Below are positions 34,501-45,320 of a stretch of 64,000 nucleotides of DNA, piece by piece (the stretch's first letter is position 1; each line of letters begins with the position of its first letter). The notes beneath the pieces were generated by a model, which was given only the letters and a program-made list of their open reading frames with translations, had not been told where the DNA came from and ran no database searches. The translations under genes were made by a program, and so were the position numbers. This DNA is from Harmothoe impar (lineage: Eukaryota; Annelida; Polychaeta; Phyllodocida; Polynoidae): positions 19,284,404 to 19,348,403 of the forward strand of contig OX381707.1 of NCBI GenBank assembly GCA_947462335.1, read 5' to 3'.

Positions 34501-37500
34501 TTTTCTTTCATATATTGAAGGGTGGGAGGAGCTCAGTTAAAATACCGAATTTCTACCTATGAAAATGAATGTGTTTGATGTCGATGGTGTACTAACTGAA
34601 CTTCCACCATAGGAAATTTCCTACGATACCCGACCCCCCCACCCACCACACCTTTTCCTGAAGACCATTGAATTTCTGATATTCTTTTCTGATTTCATGA
34701 GTGTACTTTTTGGTGGCACTGTACACTCCCTGTACTATAGGCCCAGACTATTCCGCATTAGCAAGATGATCACTGTGCAGCGCCATTTTGTCTGGTACCA
34801 GTGCTGTTTCCTCTGCTAACCATAGCAGCCAGGTGATTAGCTGAAGCTGGTTTCTGTCATGACCGAAATTTGGTGTTTTAGGGGCCATAAACCTTTCAGT
34901 CATATGCTTCTATTGTGAGTTCTTGTGTCATCTGTCCAGATTCGGGGAGTGGTTAGAACTCTGGCCTACTACTTCATGGGTCATGAGTTCAAATCCATGT
35001 CAATGCTTTTTTGTCTGCACACAATTGTAGATGTATTTTTGGTTGGTCAAAATCCTAATAGTATACAATTCGGTTTTGTAAAGGTCCTTTACACAAGATG
35101 AATAGTCATAGTGTAATCTAAAATCGTTTTGTATTCTTACATCTCTAAATTTCATTTGTAAATACAATTATTATTTCTAACCAACTAGGAAAACACATGT
35201 AGTCTTGGGATGGATTTGAACTTATGACCCCTGGATTGATTGGCCAGTATCCTAACCACTCCCCCAATCTGGACAGCTGACATTAGGAACATTCAACTAC
35301 ATGTACCAATGATTCAAAAATGTATGACCCCTAAAACTGTCTACTTTGGACAGGGCAGGAACCAGCTTCAGCTACAGGTCTCACAAAGGAGAATCACTGC
35401 ATCTCGCTAGTGCGGAATAGGCTTAGGCATCACAGCACATGTAGTATAGCTAGTTATTCTAAGCAGTTGTCTATATCATGGAGAGTATAGATAAGGCCCA
35501 GTCTTAATTAGCTATTATTCAGGTAGATAGGCATGATTCCTAGTCAATGTTTTGAGATTTCCTGTGCCAACGTTGCTTAGCTTAGGGGTGATCCATTAAG
35601 TATGTCAAGCTTTTTTGGGCCATTTTGAACACCCCCCCCATCCCCATGTCACACTTTCTCACACTTCTCCAAACACCCCCCAGAAAAGTATGTCACAAAT
35701 CTGCTCACAACCCCCCCCCCCCCCTTACAAATAGTGATGTTATTAGGCATGATGTACCTTATCGATTAGAACCTTTTCAGATTACAACTGTTTAAAGAGG
35801 CAATAACAAAATTATATGAATATTGGTGGCACCCTATAGATTTTTGTGGCCTTGATCCATGGATTCTTGCAAGTGGTCACAGGAATAGGGCGCCTACGTC
35901 TGGTCACATGATGGCCAATTTCCGGGCGCTTCTGGGCTTCCCATATTATCACCTGCAGGCTTGAAGGATGGGTGACATTTTTTGTCTTCATATATCTCCA
36001 CTAATATCGAGATTTGGGCTATAAAATATTGGATCTAGGACCTCTTTAGGCCAACATAGATCTGGGTATTTTTTTGTTAGAAACGGCGATAAAATTACGA
36101 CAACATTTTATGGGGAAACTTAGGTGCCCTATAAAAGGTGTGCTGCATGGTACTGCTACCTGGGGGAGGGGGGCACTCAATTTTATTTCAACACAGGTAT
36201 GTGGCTGGCTCTCCAGCAACCCTTTCCCTGGGTGACGTGAAAAGTGACCCCTAATGGAGGAAATTTTTGTGTCTAGGTTTAAGCAAATGCTCTGAGGAGT
36301 GACCCTTGGTAAAAGGGATTTTTAGTAAAAAGTGACCTTTGTTGCTGAGATCTCAGAAAAGTGACCCTTGTTTTTACAGATTTTGTTGAAATCTCAGAAA
36401 AGAGACTCTTGGTGAGGATGGTTTTGGTGAAAAGTAGCCCTTGTGAGGGGGATTTCTTGGGAAAAGCAGACCCATGGCAAGGGGCGTCTTGCTCAAAATA
36501 TAACCTTGCCAGTCGCACATCCATGTATACGGGATCTTGTGTTACCCTCTACAGTGATTGCATGGAACGGAGGTCAGTTAAGCAGATGGAGGATGATGAA
36601 GGCTGATCTGTCTATAGTGGATGGGGCTGGTAGTTGTAGGTCTACTACAACCACCAGCATGTTTTTAGCCTGGAGATATCACCAATTATACAGCATTTAT
36701 TTAATATGTGTTTTTTTTTAAATCTTAAAGTGTGACGTCACATAATCGTATACACCCCCCCACCCCCTCGTCACACTTTGTCACACAAAAAAAAGACCCC
36801 CCCACCCCCTCGGGCGTGACATACTAAATGGATCACCCCTTATTGGTCAGACTGCTGACCAAGGGTCAAAAAGTATCACAAACAAACGAGCTAACATGGA
36901 GTTTGAGTTGCACACTCCAGTTGGTCTTTAGTTATTTGGCTAGTGTGCTCGTGCCAAAGCATACAGCAGAAGTTTAAGGGCAGGCCATTTTATGCATTTG
37001 GGTCGCCCAGGATATTTCATTTGAGCTTTTAAATTAAAGCTGAAGGGGGGGCGGGGACTTGGGGGGTCAGAAAAATTCAACCTGTTTTGAGGGAAAAAGC
37101 CTGCGCGTTACTATGCTACAAAGGGGCGCAAACGTGCATGATTTTCGGCCTGCCGGGGGGGGGGTTCCGACCCCTCCAGAGGGGGGGGGGGTTTGGGTAG
37201 GGAAATTTTGTGCGCTCTGCGCGAAATCCCACCACCCTCCCCCTGTTGTTAAAAAATGCGCACTCCCTAAGTCAACCTAAACCCTCTACATCCTACCTTT
37301 TCAAAATAAATGTAATATTCCTTTTACTCTCTACCCCTGTCATAGTTAGTTGTCCATGGACCTTGGCCGAGGTACTCTCCATATTTCCCCCAACACATGT
37401 AATACATGGAGAGAGGTAATCGGCTAATGCTGTTCTCAGGTCACTGTGAAGTGCTGAGGGTTGTTTGTGTTAATTGCCTGCAGGTGTAACAGCTTGTGGG

Positions 37501-40500
37501 TCCGTCTCAAGCCGTCAGACACACCCACTGGGGGAGGTGTGGGTGTGGGTGGCTGCAAACATCTGGGGTTTATACTAATTTTAAACCACGGTGGTGGGTT
37601 AGAACAATAGACTTCACACATTGGTTATATTGCATACCGTGGTTTAAAACAGATAGACAATGGTTATGAAAAGGTTAGTACGATTAACCACAGCTTTCTG
37701 GTAGGGCGACTTGGGCTTCGCCCTCGTCTGGTCCCACCAGAAAGCTGTGGTTAATTCTGTATACCTTTTCATAACCATTGTCTATCTATTACGTAGTGGC
37801 CCAGGCTGCGGTGTTTTACTTGTGCTAAATAATTAACTAACTCTGGGCAATAGCGGTAAATTAACCTGGGAAGGTGTCGTTTCTTAGAACGAGGGATACA
37901 TTGTCAATTGACCACAGTTTATGTGCATTAGTGCATAGGACCTTTCCTCTTTTGGTTTTCCTCTTTTGATGCGCATACAATTTGTAACATTAAAATTACT
38001 CCTTTATTTCACTCTTATGAGTCATATTTCCATTACTGCAAAAGGGGCTGCATTTAGTATCATAATCCAGGTATACGGGTTATAAGTTTAATGTATATTG
38101 ACCTTAGTTACCGTATATGGAAACTATTAAAGTGGCATAATCACCGAGCATATATCCCACTCACAGTTCTAGTACTGTTCTAGTCTGCTATGTAGTAAGT
38201 GCCAGTGGTGAGAATGCCCCTTTAAAACATAGTTTCTCTTATACATGTGTTAGGCACTATTGCTGAAACGGACGTGTAGGCCAGATTATACACTGAGGGA
38301 ATCAATACTATATATATAAGTAGAAACCTGACTGGCTTGGCACAGAGCGGATTATATCGACTGGTCCAGTTAACTCTTTACACATAACATGTCATTCTGC
38401 TACACAAGTCCCTTTTTAACCCTTTAAGCCCTAAAGAATGCTTTAATGCACTAAGCCCTTTGTCGTCATGATACATGAATGCCGCCCTGGTGAGTTACTC
38501 ACCAATGTTGCAGGAGTGTACTATGCCGACCCTACAAGGGTGATATACTCCAAATGGGTCAGCATGATGCACCAATGCAACTCTGACCAGTAACTAACTG
38601 CATTGGAGTATCATGGCAAAAAATATACATCCTTATATTTGCCCATTAACTAGAGTAATTCATTTATACCACAATAAGGATGTTTATATGGACTTTGGCC
38701 ATAGATGCCCGCTATGCCGTCTAACTGTAGATGAATAATTCATTAATGCCAAGGTCCATGTGCGGACATTTTTATTATTCCAAAAGGTTAACGCTGGACT
38801 TGGCGTTTGGCGTCGCGTGGACAAACCTACTGAATGATTCAAGAACACTTTTTGAATTACTGGTTAACTCTATCCTATTCACTTATACAGTTAGATCCAT
38901 TTAGATATAATCTAATCTTTTACAACCGTAAATTCATGCATATATATAAGCCCAAAGTCTGGATGCGGGTTATACGCAAGATGCGGGTTATACACGGGAA
39001 ATTATGGTAGCTTTTATTTCCATTGGACCTAAAGACTGCTGTATACAACATGACCAGCACATGGGCACAGAAGAACAGAAATCCTTTAAGCTCGACAGAA
39101 ACCAATGGGATTTACATTCAGAGGATTATTTACACTCACATCAACACTTAAGTCTGTGTTGTTGGACCTGGAATAAACAGCCTTTCATGCCTGGATTACA
39201 GAAACAGGTCCCTGTGTAGAACCTTAATCTGACACTATTCTCATTTTAACCCTTTAAGGACCGCATCATGCATCAAGGATGTTATGATGCAGCGCCAGTA
39301 AGTAAGCGTAAGTATGGGCGCTGCATCTGTGCATCCTATCAACACTTCAGGGGTGTATCAGAACCGTTGGGTTGGCGTCATGTATGAATGCAGCCCTGGC
39401 GAGTTACTCGGCAGGGCTGCATTCATACATCATCACATCAAAGGGCATGGCACATTAAAGCACTATGATGCTCTTTAAGAGTTACGGTGTTGCGTACAGT
39501 GCACAGTCAATAGTTCAGACAATATTGCCCCTCTGCTCTTGAGTTTGTACAACTATGTTCACTATGTCGTCAAGGCATGGTCAAGTGACGAGACCCTTTT
39601 GGGTGGACTTACATTAAAACTATTGGGTGTTATTCCAGGTCATATACTAACTATATAATGTGTGTCAATTAGCTGAATGTATAAGACTCTTATCATACCT
39701 AGATGATGAAATACATTTTCTAACAATGTGCGAAATGCACGATACACTTCGAACAACTTTTGAAAAATATCTAGATGGAAAAATTGTTAATTACCAGGAC
39801 AAGACAGCATTAGACAAATTCACTGTAGTTATGAAGGAAACTGACCATGGTATTATGAATGCTCTTGCCAAATTTGTATACTCTGCCTTCAAACAAAGGC
39901 AGCAGCAGCTTTAACCTATGGCAGCAAATATAACATATACAGTTTTATCACTATTTTGAGACACATGTGCTGTACATAGCCTGTATTTAAATGTATGTAT
40001 TAGAGATGTGAGCGACCCGCCTTGGTTGTGTATGCCATGTGTGTAGATCTATATCTTAGTTGACTCTGTAAGTATGGCTGCCTGTATGTGTGTGTGTATG
40101 TGTGAATTTGTCTCTGTGTGCTAAACATCATTATCTGTAGATCACATATACTCTTTAGTTTTGTAGAACATAGTTTTGTAGTGTATTGTAGTGAACTTAT
40201 TGTATGACACATAGGTCAGTAATGACCTCCCCTTTGTTGTCAATAAAAGCTATTATTATTATCATACCATATAAGTATATGCAAAAGGGTAGCTATATAG
40301 GGCTGAGAGCCTCACTTGAAAACGTAAAGGTTCTTGGTTGACTGGTGACTGGCATAATGCTCTGCACACCACTGGGTTGTGTATAATCCTCATTTCCATA
40401 ATGCATGCATTAACCCCTTCAACGGGGTCAGCCAATATATTGCACAAAATTGCATTGAGTGACAGGAAATACAGTGGTGAAGGGGTTAAAAGGAATACGA

Positions 40501-43500
40501 CCTTCATTTTTTTTAAAGGTAGTTTTACACTTTCACCTAGACCAAAGAGAAAGAACACCAATAATATCAATAAATAACTCTGTAGCTATGATCAAACCGC
40601 TCAAGTAGTGTTACAGCTTATGGTCTGAGAACTAATAGTAGTAACTTCTTATCAGGTCTCCAATGTTGTTAGGGTAGAGCTTTGGCTTAAGCTGCCACTA
40701 TCTGGGAACTATGTCCACCTAACGTGTCTGTACTGTCCACTTCAGGTACAGATTATCTCCTCTCAACGTGAAGCAATAAAACAACACACTAACGTGCTAC
40801 CCAGCCCTGCAGCTTCCAACAACATACACCATTTAAGGGCCGCATAGGGGTTTAATGTGCTATGCCCTTTGTCGACGTGATTCATGAGAGCAGCATTGGC
40901 GAGTAACTCACCAATGCTGCATTTAAGCATCGTGCCAACCCTGCTAGGTTGATACAGTCTTGAAGTGGTGGCATGATAAAGCCCTGGGTCCATGCGTCAT
41001 AACGACCAAGTGCATCGCACATTGAAGCACGATGCGGGCCTTGAAGGGTTAAAGCAGAAAAGTGGACTATTGGCCTTCTTTGCATCTACCTATACATATT
41101 GTAATGAGCACAGTGCAGAGCAATTTACATTACAATATAGCGTGTTAAACCACTCATAGTCATAGAAAAGTCGAAAATCATACTCTGTAAAGTACACACA
41201 TGAGCATTGGAAGGTGTGGGGTGCATATTTTAATTAGCATTGCCCTACGAGGGTACTTCTTAAAGCGAACACTCCATCGCTTATACTCTATAATTCTAAT
41301 AATTATTAATCAATTTGTCTGAACTTTGAATTGCCAATCAATGGTACTGTCTGCTCCTCAAAAAAAATCAATTTTGTATACACTATGATGATCAGTCTTT
41401 GATCAGTTGTTAAATGATCAGTTGTTAAATCCAGCTTTGCATTTATCAGAGAATCTTCCAAGTACACGTGGAGATTTTTCTTTGTTTCTCAATAACTTTG
41501 TTACGCATGGTTTTGCTTCATGATTTGACACTAATCTGTAATCCATTTTAAAACCACATGCCAGAGGCATCGTCAATAAGGGTAACCCCTTAAGGACAGC
41601 ACAATGTTTAATGCACTATGGCTTTTTATCGTCATGGTGCTCATGTATCACTAACCTCAGACTCACTGACTGCCAAATATTTTAAAATGTTATGGTATAA
41701 AAATGCATGCATCAATTCAGTGTCGGCGAGTACAGTGTTGCCGAAAACTTTTTATGCACACAGGCCAATGTCGCCTATGTAGCGAGATCTTACACAGGCC
41801 ATTAGCCTTCTACACAGGCCATATGAAACTAGTGTGTATACATCAATGTCATATAGGGGATTTATTTTTTACTTCATATTGATAAATGGAGGTGATCTTT
41901 TAATGAGAACTGCCTAAATGTATTGAGAAATGTGTAAATCCATTCATTAATGGCTTAATGGCTATAACTTAGCTTGTACTAGGGCTATCTGAGAAATTCT
42001 TTGACTGCTGGAAAGCTGAGATCATGGCCAGCCATTGTGGCCGGTGTCTGATGGCCTCACATTATGATTCTACATCGGCAAAAGCCGATGTGCCGATGTC
42101 ATTTCGGTAACACTGCGAGTTACTCACCAGCGTTGTGTATCTTTACCAGAAATGCATCATTTTAATGCATCATGCGATCTTTAAATAAAGGGTTAAGAGT
42201 GTTCTGCATGAGTGAACTCAATAATGGGCCCCCTCCATAATACGATCAGCTGGCGGTCGGATCAATGGATCTGGATCCTATTTGGCTCAGAAGTTCAGAA
42301 CCTATTGCCTCCTTAGGACCATTCAACTGGTTTACATGCTGAGGCAGTAACCCATTCTACAGAGCCCACTTTAACTATAACTACATGGCTCCACAGTCAT
42401 TTGCTCACCTTATGGCTATTCCACTACAATACAACGCGATTGACCCTGGATTGAGAGTCGATTTATTGAGGTGCTGTATAATTTCTTGGTTTGTAGAGTT
42501 GGAAATGAAAACATATGTAATGTCTATTATGGAGCTCTGCAAACACCCTAATGAGTATTAATTTAGCAATAAAACCTCCCAGCGTGATGTGCAGCTGGAA
42601 AACTAATTCATTAGGCTAGACTATATATGGATCATATGTAGGCTATAAGGTATTCCAGAGTGATATGAGATCAATATAATGTTATTAATTCCAATCAATA
42701 ATAGTAGGAAGATTTGCAGCCTATAAAGCTAGTCAAAATGCTATAGTATAGGCCCATATATGCCAGAGCAGACTTGTTGAATATGTCCCCACCCTTTCAA
42801 TAGGCCTAGTATTAGTGCTAGTACTAGCCAAACTGAGAACGTGTTATTAAAAGTTGGCACAGTTTAAGCCTAAGCCTCAGCCTAAGGCCACATTATTGGC
42901 ATGATACAGTTATGGTATCGCTGAGTAGGCCTACCAGTGTATATGTGAGGCTAGCTGCTTATACATTGTACATGTACTATGTTACAGTATACCATATATT
43001 AGTTAGTGATTCAGCTACCAACCATGGTACGGGTACAAGTTACAAGTTTCAAAGTGCATGATGATATTTTTGTCCGTCTATTTTATTTTCAACTTCAGAG
43101 GTGTAGGAAGTAAATGTCCATGGGGGGGGGGGGGGGGCACGGGGGCTCAAATTCAATCCAACCAATGTTAAACATCTGCTATCATTCATGTATACTGGGG
43201 CATATACATGCTTGTAATTGAATTGCATTAACAATTAGTTTTGAGCTGATTGGGGCAATGGGCCCCTCTACCCCCCCCCCCCCCATGTTTCCCTATGTTG
43301 GAGAGGCAAGTTTTGGGAATTGTGTGTATTGTCAGGGCTATTGTCTCTGGTATTGTATAATACGGTCTTGGGATTTATTTTTTTTTTTTTGGGGGGGGGG
43401 GGCGCAAACAATACCCAAACATATTCAGCCCCCCCCCCCCTCTGTGATTTCGGGCAGGGGGGGAGGCACCCCCTTTTCCTACGCCACTGAATTTTAGGGG

Positions 43501-44792
43501 TGTAAACCCACTCAACAAAAAGACGTTATTTAACCCAGGAAAAAACGTTCATTGAAGGGTTGCAAAACGTTCGTTTTTAACGTTTGTTTTACGTAAAAAC
43601 GTTGACTCAAAATAACGTAAATAAACGTTTTTAACAAACGTTTGGAAGTGGAACCTTATTCCCATGTTAAATAACGTTTTTCAGAGAGCAAAATAACATT
43701 ATTCAAGGGTCAAAATAACGTCATTTAAGGGTACCAAACCTAGCTGAAGGATAAGGATTACAGCATCATATATTTTTAGTTTTATTTATTTTGATATTTA
43801 TTTTTTCTCTGTCATGGTATAGACTTTGTTCTGAGGGTGTAATAATAAGGCATCTATCCACCTGTCTTTCCTAACCATACATGCATGATTCAAAGTTCTA
43901 TACTAGACCTTCAGTAGGTATACACAAAGAACATCTTGATACATGTAGGTTTAATACAAATGCTCATTTGAACTGGGTTGACTATATATTTCTTAAAACC
44001 CCATTAAATGGGTGTTTACAGGTATATTTCCATCCTGGACTGTACAGATACCATTCGCCTTGCTGCTAATCTATGAAAATTGATTTGATATGAAATATTA
44101 CAGCTACATTGATTAGGATAAGTAGGGATAATTATCATTGTGCCACCTTTAATATAAGAAAATGTGGTGAAGTACCAGCAAAATACCATCTAAAGGATAG
44201 TGCTGCCTCCTAGTTGCAGATGCTGGTATCAAGAGAAACGTTAATTAACATCAAAATAACGTTTTTCATACAAACGTTTTTTGTCCAAACCATGTGGAAA
44301 CATTCAACAATGCATTGGATACAAACGTTTTGCTCTATACCATATAGAAACGTTCAATAACGTTTTAGATAGCAACGTTTTTATATAAACTCTGGAGAAA
44401 CATCATATAACGTGACACAAAGAAACGTTTTCCTCTAAACCATCTAGAAAGGTTAAATAACGTTCTAGATAGCAACGTTTGTATTATGAACCATATAGAA
44501 ACGTTTAAACAACGTTTTTAAAGAAATGTTCTCCTGCAAACCATGTAAAAACGTTTGCAAATGTTAAACAACGTTTTTTGTTGAGTGGGAATACTGTAGT
44601 CTAGAGAAGAGTGAATGAGATGTCTGACCATTCAACTATTGCTGTGTCACATAATTATCAAATTTAAAGTTTTAATATTACGGTAATTTATTTAGTCTCT
44701 TAAATAGATTTATAGGCTAATATCAAAAGAAACATGCTTACCCAAATACCATCACTGGCGGTAGAAGGGACATTTACCCGTCCCTTCGGCAT
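31086..44792 (-). CDS. TEX36: TEX36 homologue (testis-expressed protein 36), four coding exons
   Basis: Joined exons give about 251 residues, longer than the roughly 190 of human TEX36. The N-terminus MPKGRVNVPSTASDGIW followed by FQHRGL parallels the vertebrate start (M-x-KGR...DG-x-WF-x-H-x-GL). The NKFSNHDNRHS motif, a following G-R patch and ERQH also match, from knowledge of the family. The remainder is His-, Tyr- and Pro-rich, ending in TVTTHD. TEX36 is a poorly characterised protein expressed in testis, and a flagellar or ciliary role is only a guess here. All introns are phase 0 with GT-AG ends. Intron 1 is about 11.0 kb, intron 2 is 533 bp and intron 3 is 1394 bp. The ATG has A at -3. 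The untranslated first-exon boundary is not determined. Confidence 0.8.
31791..32470. repeat. 17-bp purine-rich minisatellite in TEX36 intron 3
   Basis: Tandem AGGCAGGTAAGGGAGGT units with a 51-bp (three-unit) higher order in the central part. The minus strand is open in all frames, giving LPYLPTSLTCLP-type repeats. Judged non-coding. Confidence 0.85.
32581..32699. mobile_element. Hairpin MITE, 119 bp
   Basis: Inverted arms TAAAGATACAACTGGATGTA and the near-complement at 32663-32699, flanked by CGAG on both sides (32577-32580, 32700-32703). Lies in TEX36 intron 3. Confidence 0.6.
32960..33040 (-). CDS. TEX36: TEX36 coding exon 3
   Basis: 27 codons with the diagnostic HDNRHS, between acceptor cttacattacag and donor GTGAGT. 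Confidence 0.82.
33075..33240. mobile_element. Degenerate family T copy
   Basis: 'caccaaggcagcagcagcgagtgac' and 'ttactcgccaaggctgcatg' fragments only. Lies in TEX36 intron 2. Confidence 0.35.
33341..33539. mobile_element. TA-flanked MITE with ATATTTTCGC ends
   Basis: CTGCAAACGTAGATATTTTCG and its inverse (ending ATCTACATTTACAG) bound 199 bp, flanked by TA. The interior has further TTCGCGAAAA palindromes. It sits 35 bp from the exon 2 donor of TEX36. Confidence 0.65.
33574..33717 (-). CDS. TEX36: TEX36 coding exon 2
   Basis: 48 codons (FQHRGLPDP to PNPYKDKDT) between acceptor ctttattccag and donor GTAGGT. Confidence 0.8.
33718..34740. other. TEX36 intron 1, no other feature seen
   Basis: AT-rich unique sequence with short uninformative frames. 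Confidence 0.4.
34745..35428. mobile_element. Foldback element with tRNA-like arms
   Basis: Several blocks are mirrored: CTATTCCGCATTAGCAAGAT (34749) with its inverse near 35400-35419, AGCTGAAGCTGGTTTCTG with CAGGAACCAGCTTCAGCT, and GGGGAGTGGTTAGAACTCTG with its inverse near 35240-35275. The last block, followed by GAGTTCAAATCC (34985-34996), resembles tRNA A and B boxes, so each arm may derive from a tRNA-type SINE. Confidence 0.5.
35585..36839. mobile_element. PIF/Harbinger-like non-autonomous element
   Basis: GGGGTGATCCATTAAGTATG at the left and its near-inverse at the right, flanked by TTA (35582-35584, 36840-36842), matching the TWA target of PIF/Harbinger. The interior has an imperfect repeat of AAAAGTGACCCTTG (36238-36450) and C runs with GTCACACTTTCTCACAC near both ends. 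No transposase. Confidence 0.6.
36843..37576. other. No gene seen; G runs
   Basis: G runs near 37156 and 37182. Otherwise unique. Confidence 0.35.
37577..37787. repeat. Two adjacent inverted repeats; hairpin MITE
   Basis: TTTTAAACCACGGT (37578) pairs with ACCGTGGTTTAAAA (37636). Next to it, AGATAGACAATGGTTATGAA (37651) pairs with its inverse ending at 37787, with a second matching arm (ACCACAGCTTTCTGG) nested inside. The latter is a 137-bp foldback. Confidence 0.6.
37788..38415. other. No gene seen
   Basis: AT-rich intronic sequence. Confidence 0.35.
38416..38620. mobile_element. Truncated family T copy
   Basis: Good left end TTAACCCTTTAAGCCC and interior. The right end is missing after 'gtatcatggcaaaa'. 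Confidence 0.5.
38926..39007. mobile_element. Degenerate copy of the CCGTAAATT...GGGTTATAC MITE
   Basis: ACCGTAAATTCATGC at the left, TGCGGGTTATACGC repeats, and CGGGAAATTATGGT at the right. An internally deleted relative of 53684-53906. Confidence 0.5.
39246..39484. mobile_element. Family T MITE copy
   Basis: TTAACCCTTTAAGGACCGC to GCTCTTTAAGAG. The core CTGGCGAGTTACTCGGCAGG is well preserved. Confidence 0.55.
39673..39914 (+). CDS. Terminal exon of an unidentified gene, antisense within TEX36 intron 1
   Basis: A perfect branch-point-like TACTAAC (39644-39650) lies about 24 bp before an acceptor (tgtcaattag). The frame then runs 80 codons to TAA: CIRLLSYLDDEIHF, MCEMHDTLRTTF, KETDHGIMNALAKF, ending FKQRQQQL. 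The peptide is balanced and helical in character, unlike the low-complexity shadows nearby. A 3' UTR of about 330 bp ends at AATAAA. I do not recognise the protein and did not find upstream exons, which must lie in or beyond the TEX36 gene on the opposite strand. A retrocopy fragment is an alternative. Confidence 0.5.
40242..40247 (+). terminator. Polyadenylation signal AATAAA
   Basis: CAATAAAAGC, 328 bp after the stop of the plus-strand exon. Confidence 0.5.
40410..40489. mobile_element. Short TTAA-flanked inverted-repeat element
   Basis: TTAACCCCTTCAACGGGG and GTGGTGAAGGGGTTAA bound 80 bp. Related in ends, not interior, to family T. Confidence 0.5.
40829..41052. mobile_element. Family T MITE copy
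   Basis: ATTTAAGGGCCGCATAGGGG to CCTTGAAGGGTTAA, with a GGCGAGTAACTCACCAATGC core. Confidence 0.6.
41053..41581. other. No gene seen
   Basis: AT-rich intronic sequence. Confidence 0.35.
41582..42196. mobile_element. Family T copy interrupted by a nested element
   Basis: Left end TAACCCCTTAAGGACAGC and right end AAATAAAGGGTTAA. The two halves of the GGCGAGT/ACTCACC core are separated by the insertion at 41733-42115. Confidence 0.55.
41733..42115. mobile_element. Nested hAT-like MITE
   Basis: CAGTGTTGCCGAAAAC and GTCATTTCGGTAACACTG are inverted ends. The flanks GCGAGTAC and GCGAGTTA suggest an imperfect 8-bp duplication of the family T core. Confidence 0.5.
42197..43095. other. No gene seen
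   Basis: AT-rich intronic sequence. Confidence 0.35.
43096..43489. mobile_element. hAT-like MITE with G/C runs
   Basis: CAGAGGTGTAGGA and TCCTACGCCACTG match the common hAT terminus CAGTGGCGTAGG. The interior holds four long G or C runs. No matching 8-bp flank was seen. Confidence 0.4.
43507..44589. mobile_element. Inverted-repeat element packed with AACGTT motifs
   Basis: CCCACTCAACAAAAAGACGTT and its near-inverse AACGTTTTTTGTTGAGTGGG bound 1083 bp. By eye about 23 copies of the palindrome AACGTT occur, many as AACGTTTTT after AATA or ACAA, concentrated in the outer thirds. No coding frame. The superfamily and TSD are unclear. Confidence 0.55.
44742..44792 (-). CDS. TEX36: TEX36 coding exon 1
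   Basis: 17 codons from ATG to TGG, then donor GTAAGC. The short conserved start DGIW is what ties this distant exon to exon 2. Confidence 0.75.
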
Positions 44793-45320
44793 GCTGTCTG
44801 TGTTGTTTCAATATGGGTATACTATGTAATCCGTGTTCACAGGAGAGTAAGAAAGTCCAATGTTAGATCCACTCAGAGCGCGGTCTCCCGGTGTTGTGAC
44901 GGAGCACACCGCAGTGCGGCCGGTCACCGGATCACGCTTCACGGCGGGGTGTTTGCGGACCGATCCCGGGTGTTGACATGAAGCTCTCTTTGCCTCTCTT
45001 GTCACACTCCACCGGTCAAATGCCTGCAACCGGGTTACGACCCGCCTGCCCCTGTGTGCCTAGGTACAATAGAACACCCTGCAGGGCGACTAAAATCACA
45101 GATCAAAACTTTTTAAAAGCAGACCTGTGTACACAGTTGCCAAGGAAGGTCAATCGGCCTCGTTTTCGGAGCGGCGTCGATGGTGCCGCCCCCTAGCGGA
45201 GACGCCGTGGAGACGAATTTCGCGCCACACATAGGGGGAGGGATTGAGAGGGGGGGGGGTTGCACGTGAAGTGTGTACATGGTTAAGCAATTCATCTTTT
45301 TCTGTTTTGAGTAGAGAGCC
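44793..45320 (-). promoter_or_regulatory. TEX36 leader and presumed promoter region
   Basis: GC-rich compared with its surroundings, as expected upstream of a first exon. A 71-codon open frame (AFDRWSVTREAK to VNTDYIVYPY) follows an acceptor-like ggttgcag at 45023 and stops at 44808, 15 bp before the TEX36 ATG. It could be an upstream ORF or the last exon of another transcript. An RFX half-site-like GTTGCCAAGGAAG lies at 45136-45148. No TATA box was seen. Confidence 0.4.

Noticed and set aside
44808..45023. Last exon of a separate minus-strand gene
   Set aside because: First considered because of its stop and a downstream AATAAA, but it lies directly upstream of the TEX36 start in the same orientation, so a leader or upstream ORF is the simpler reading.
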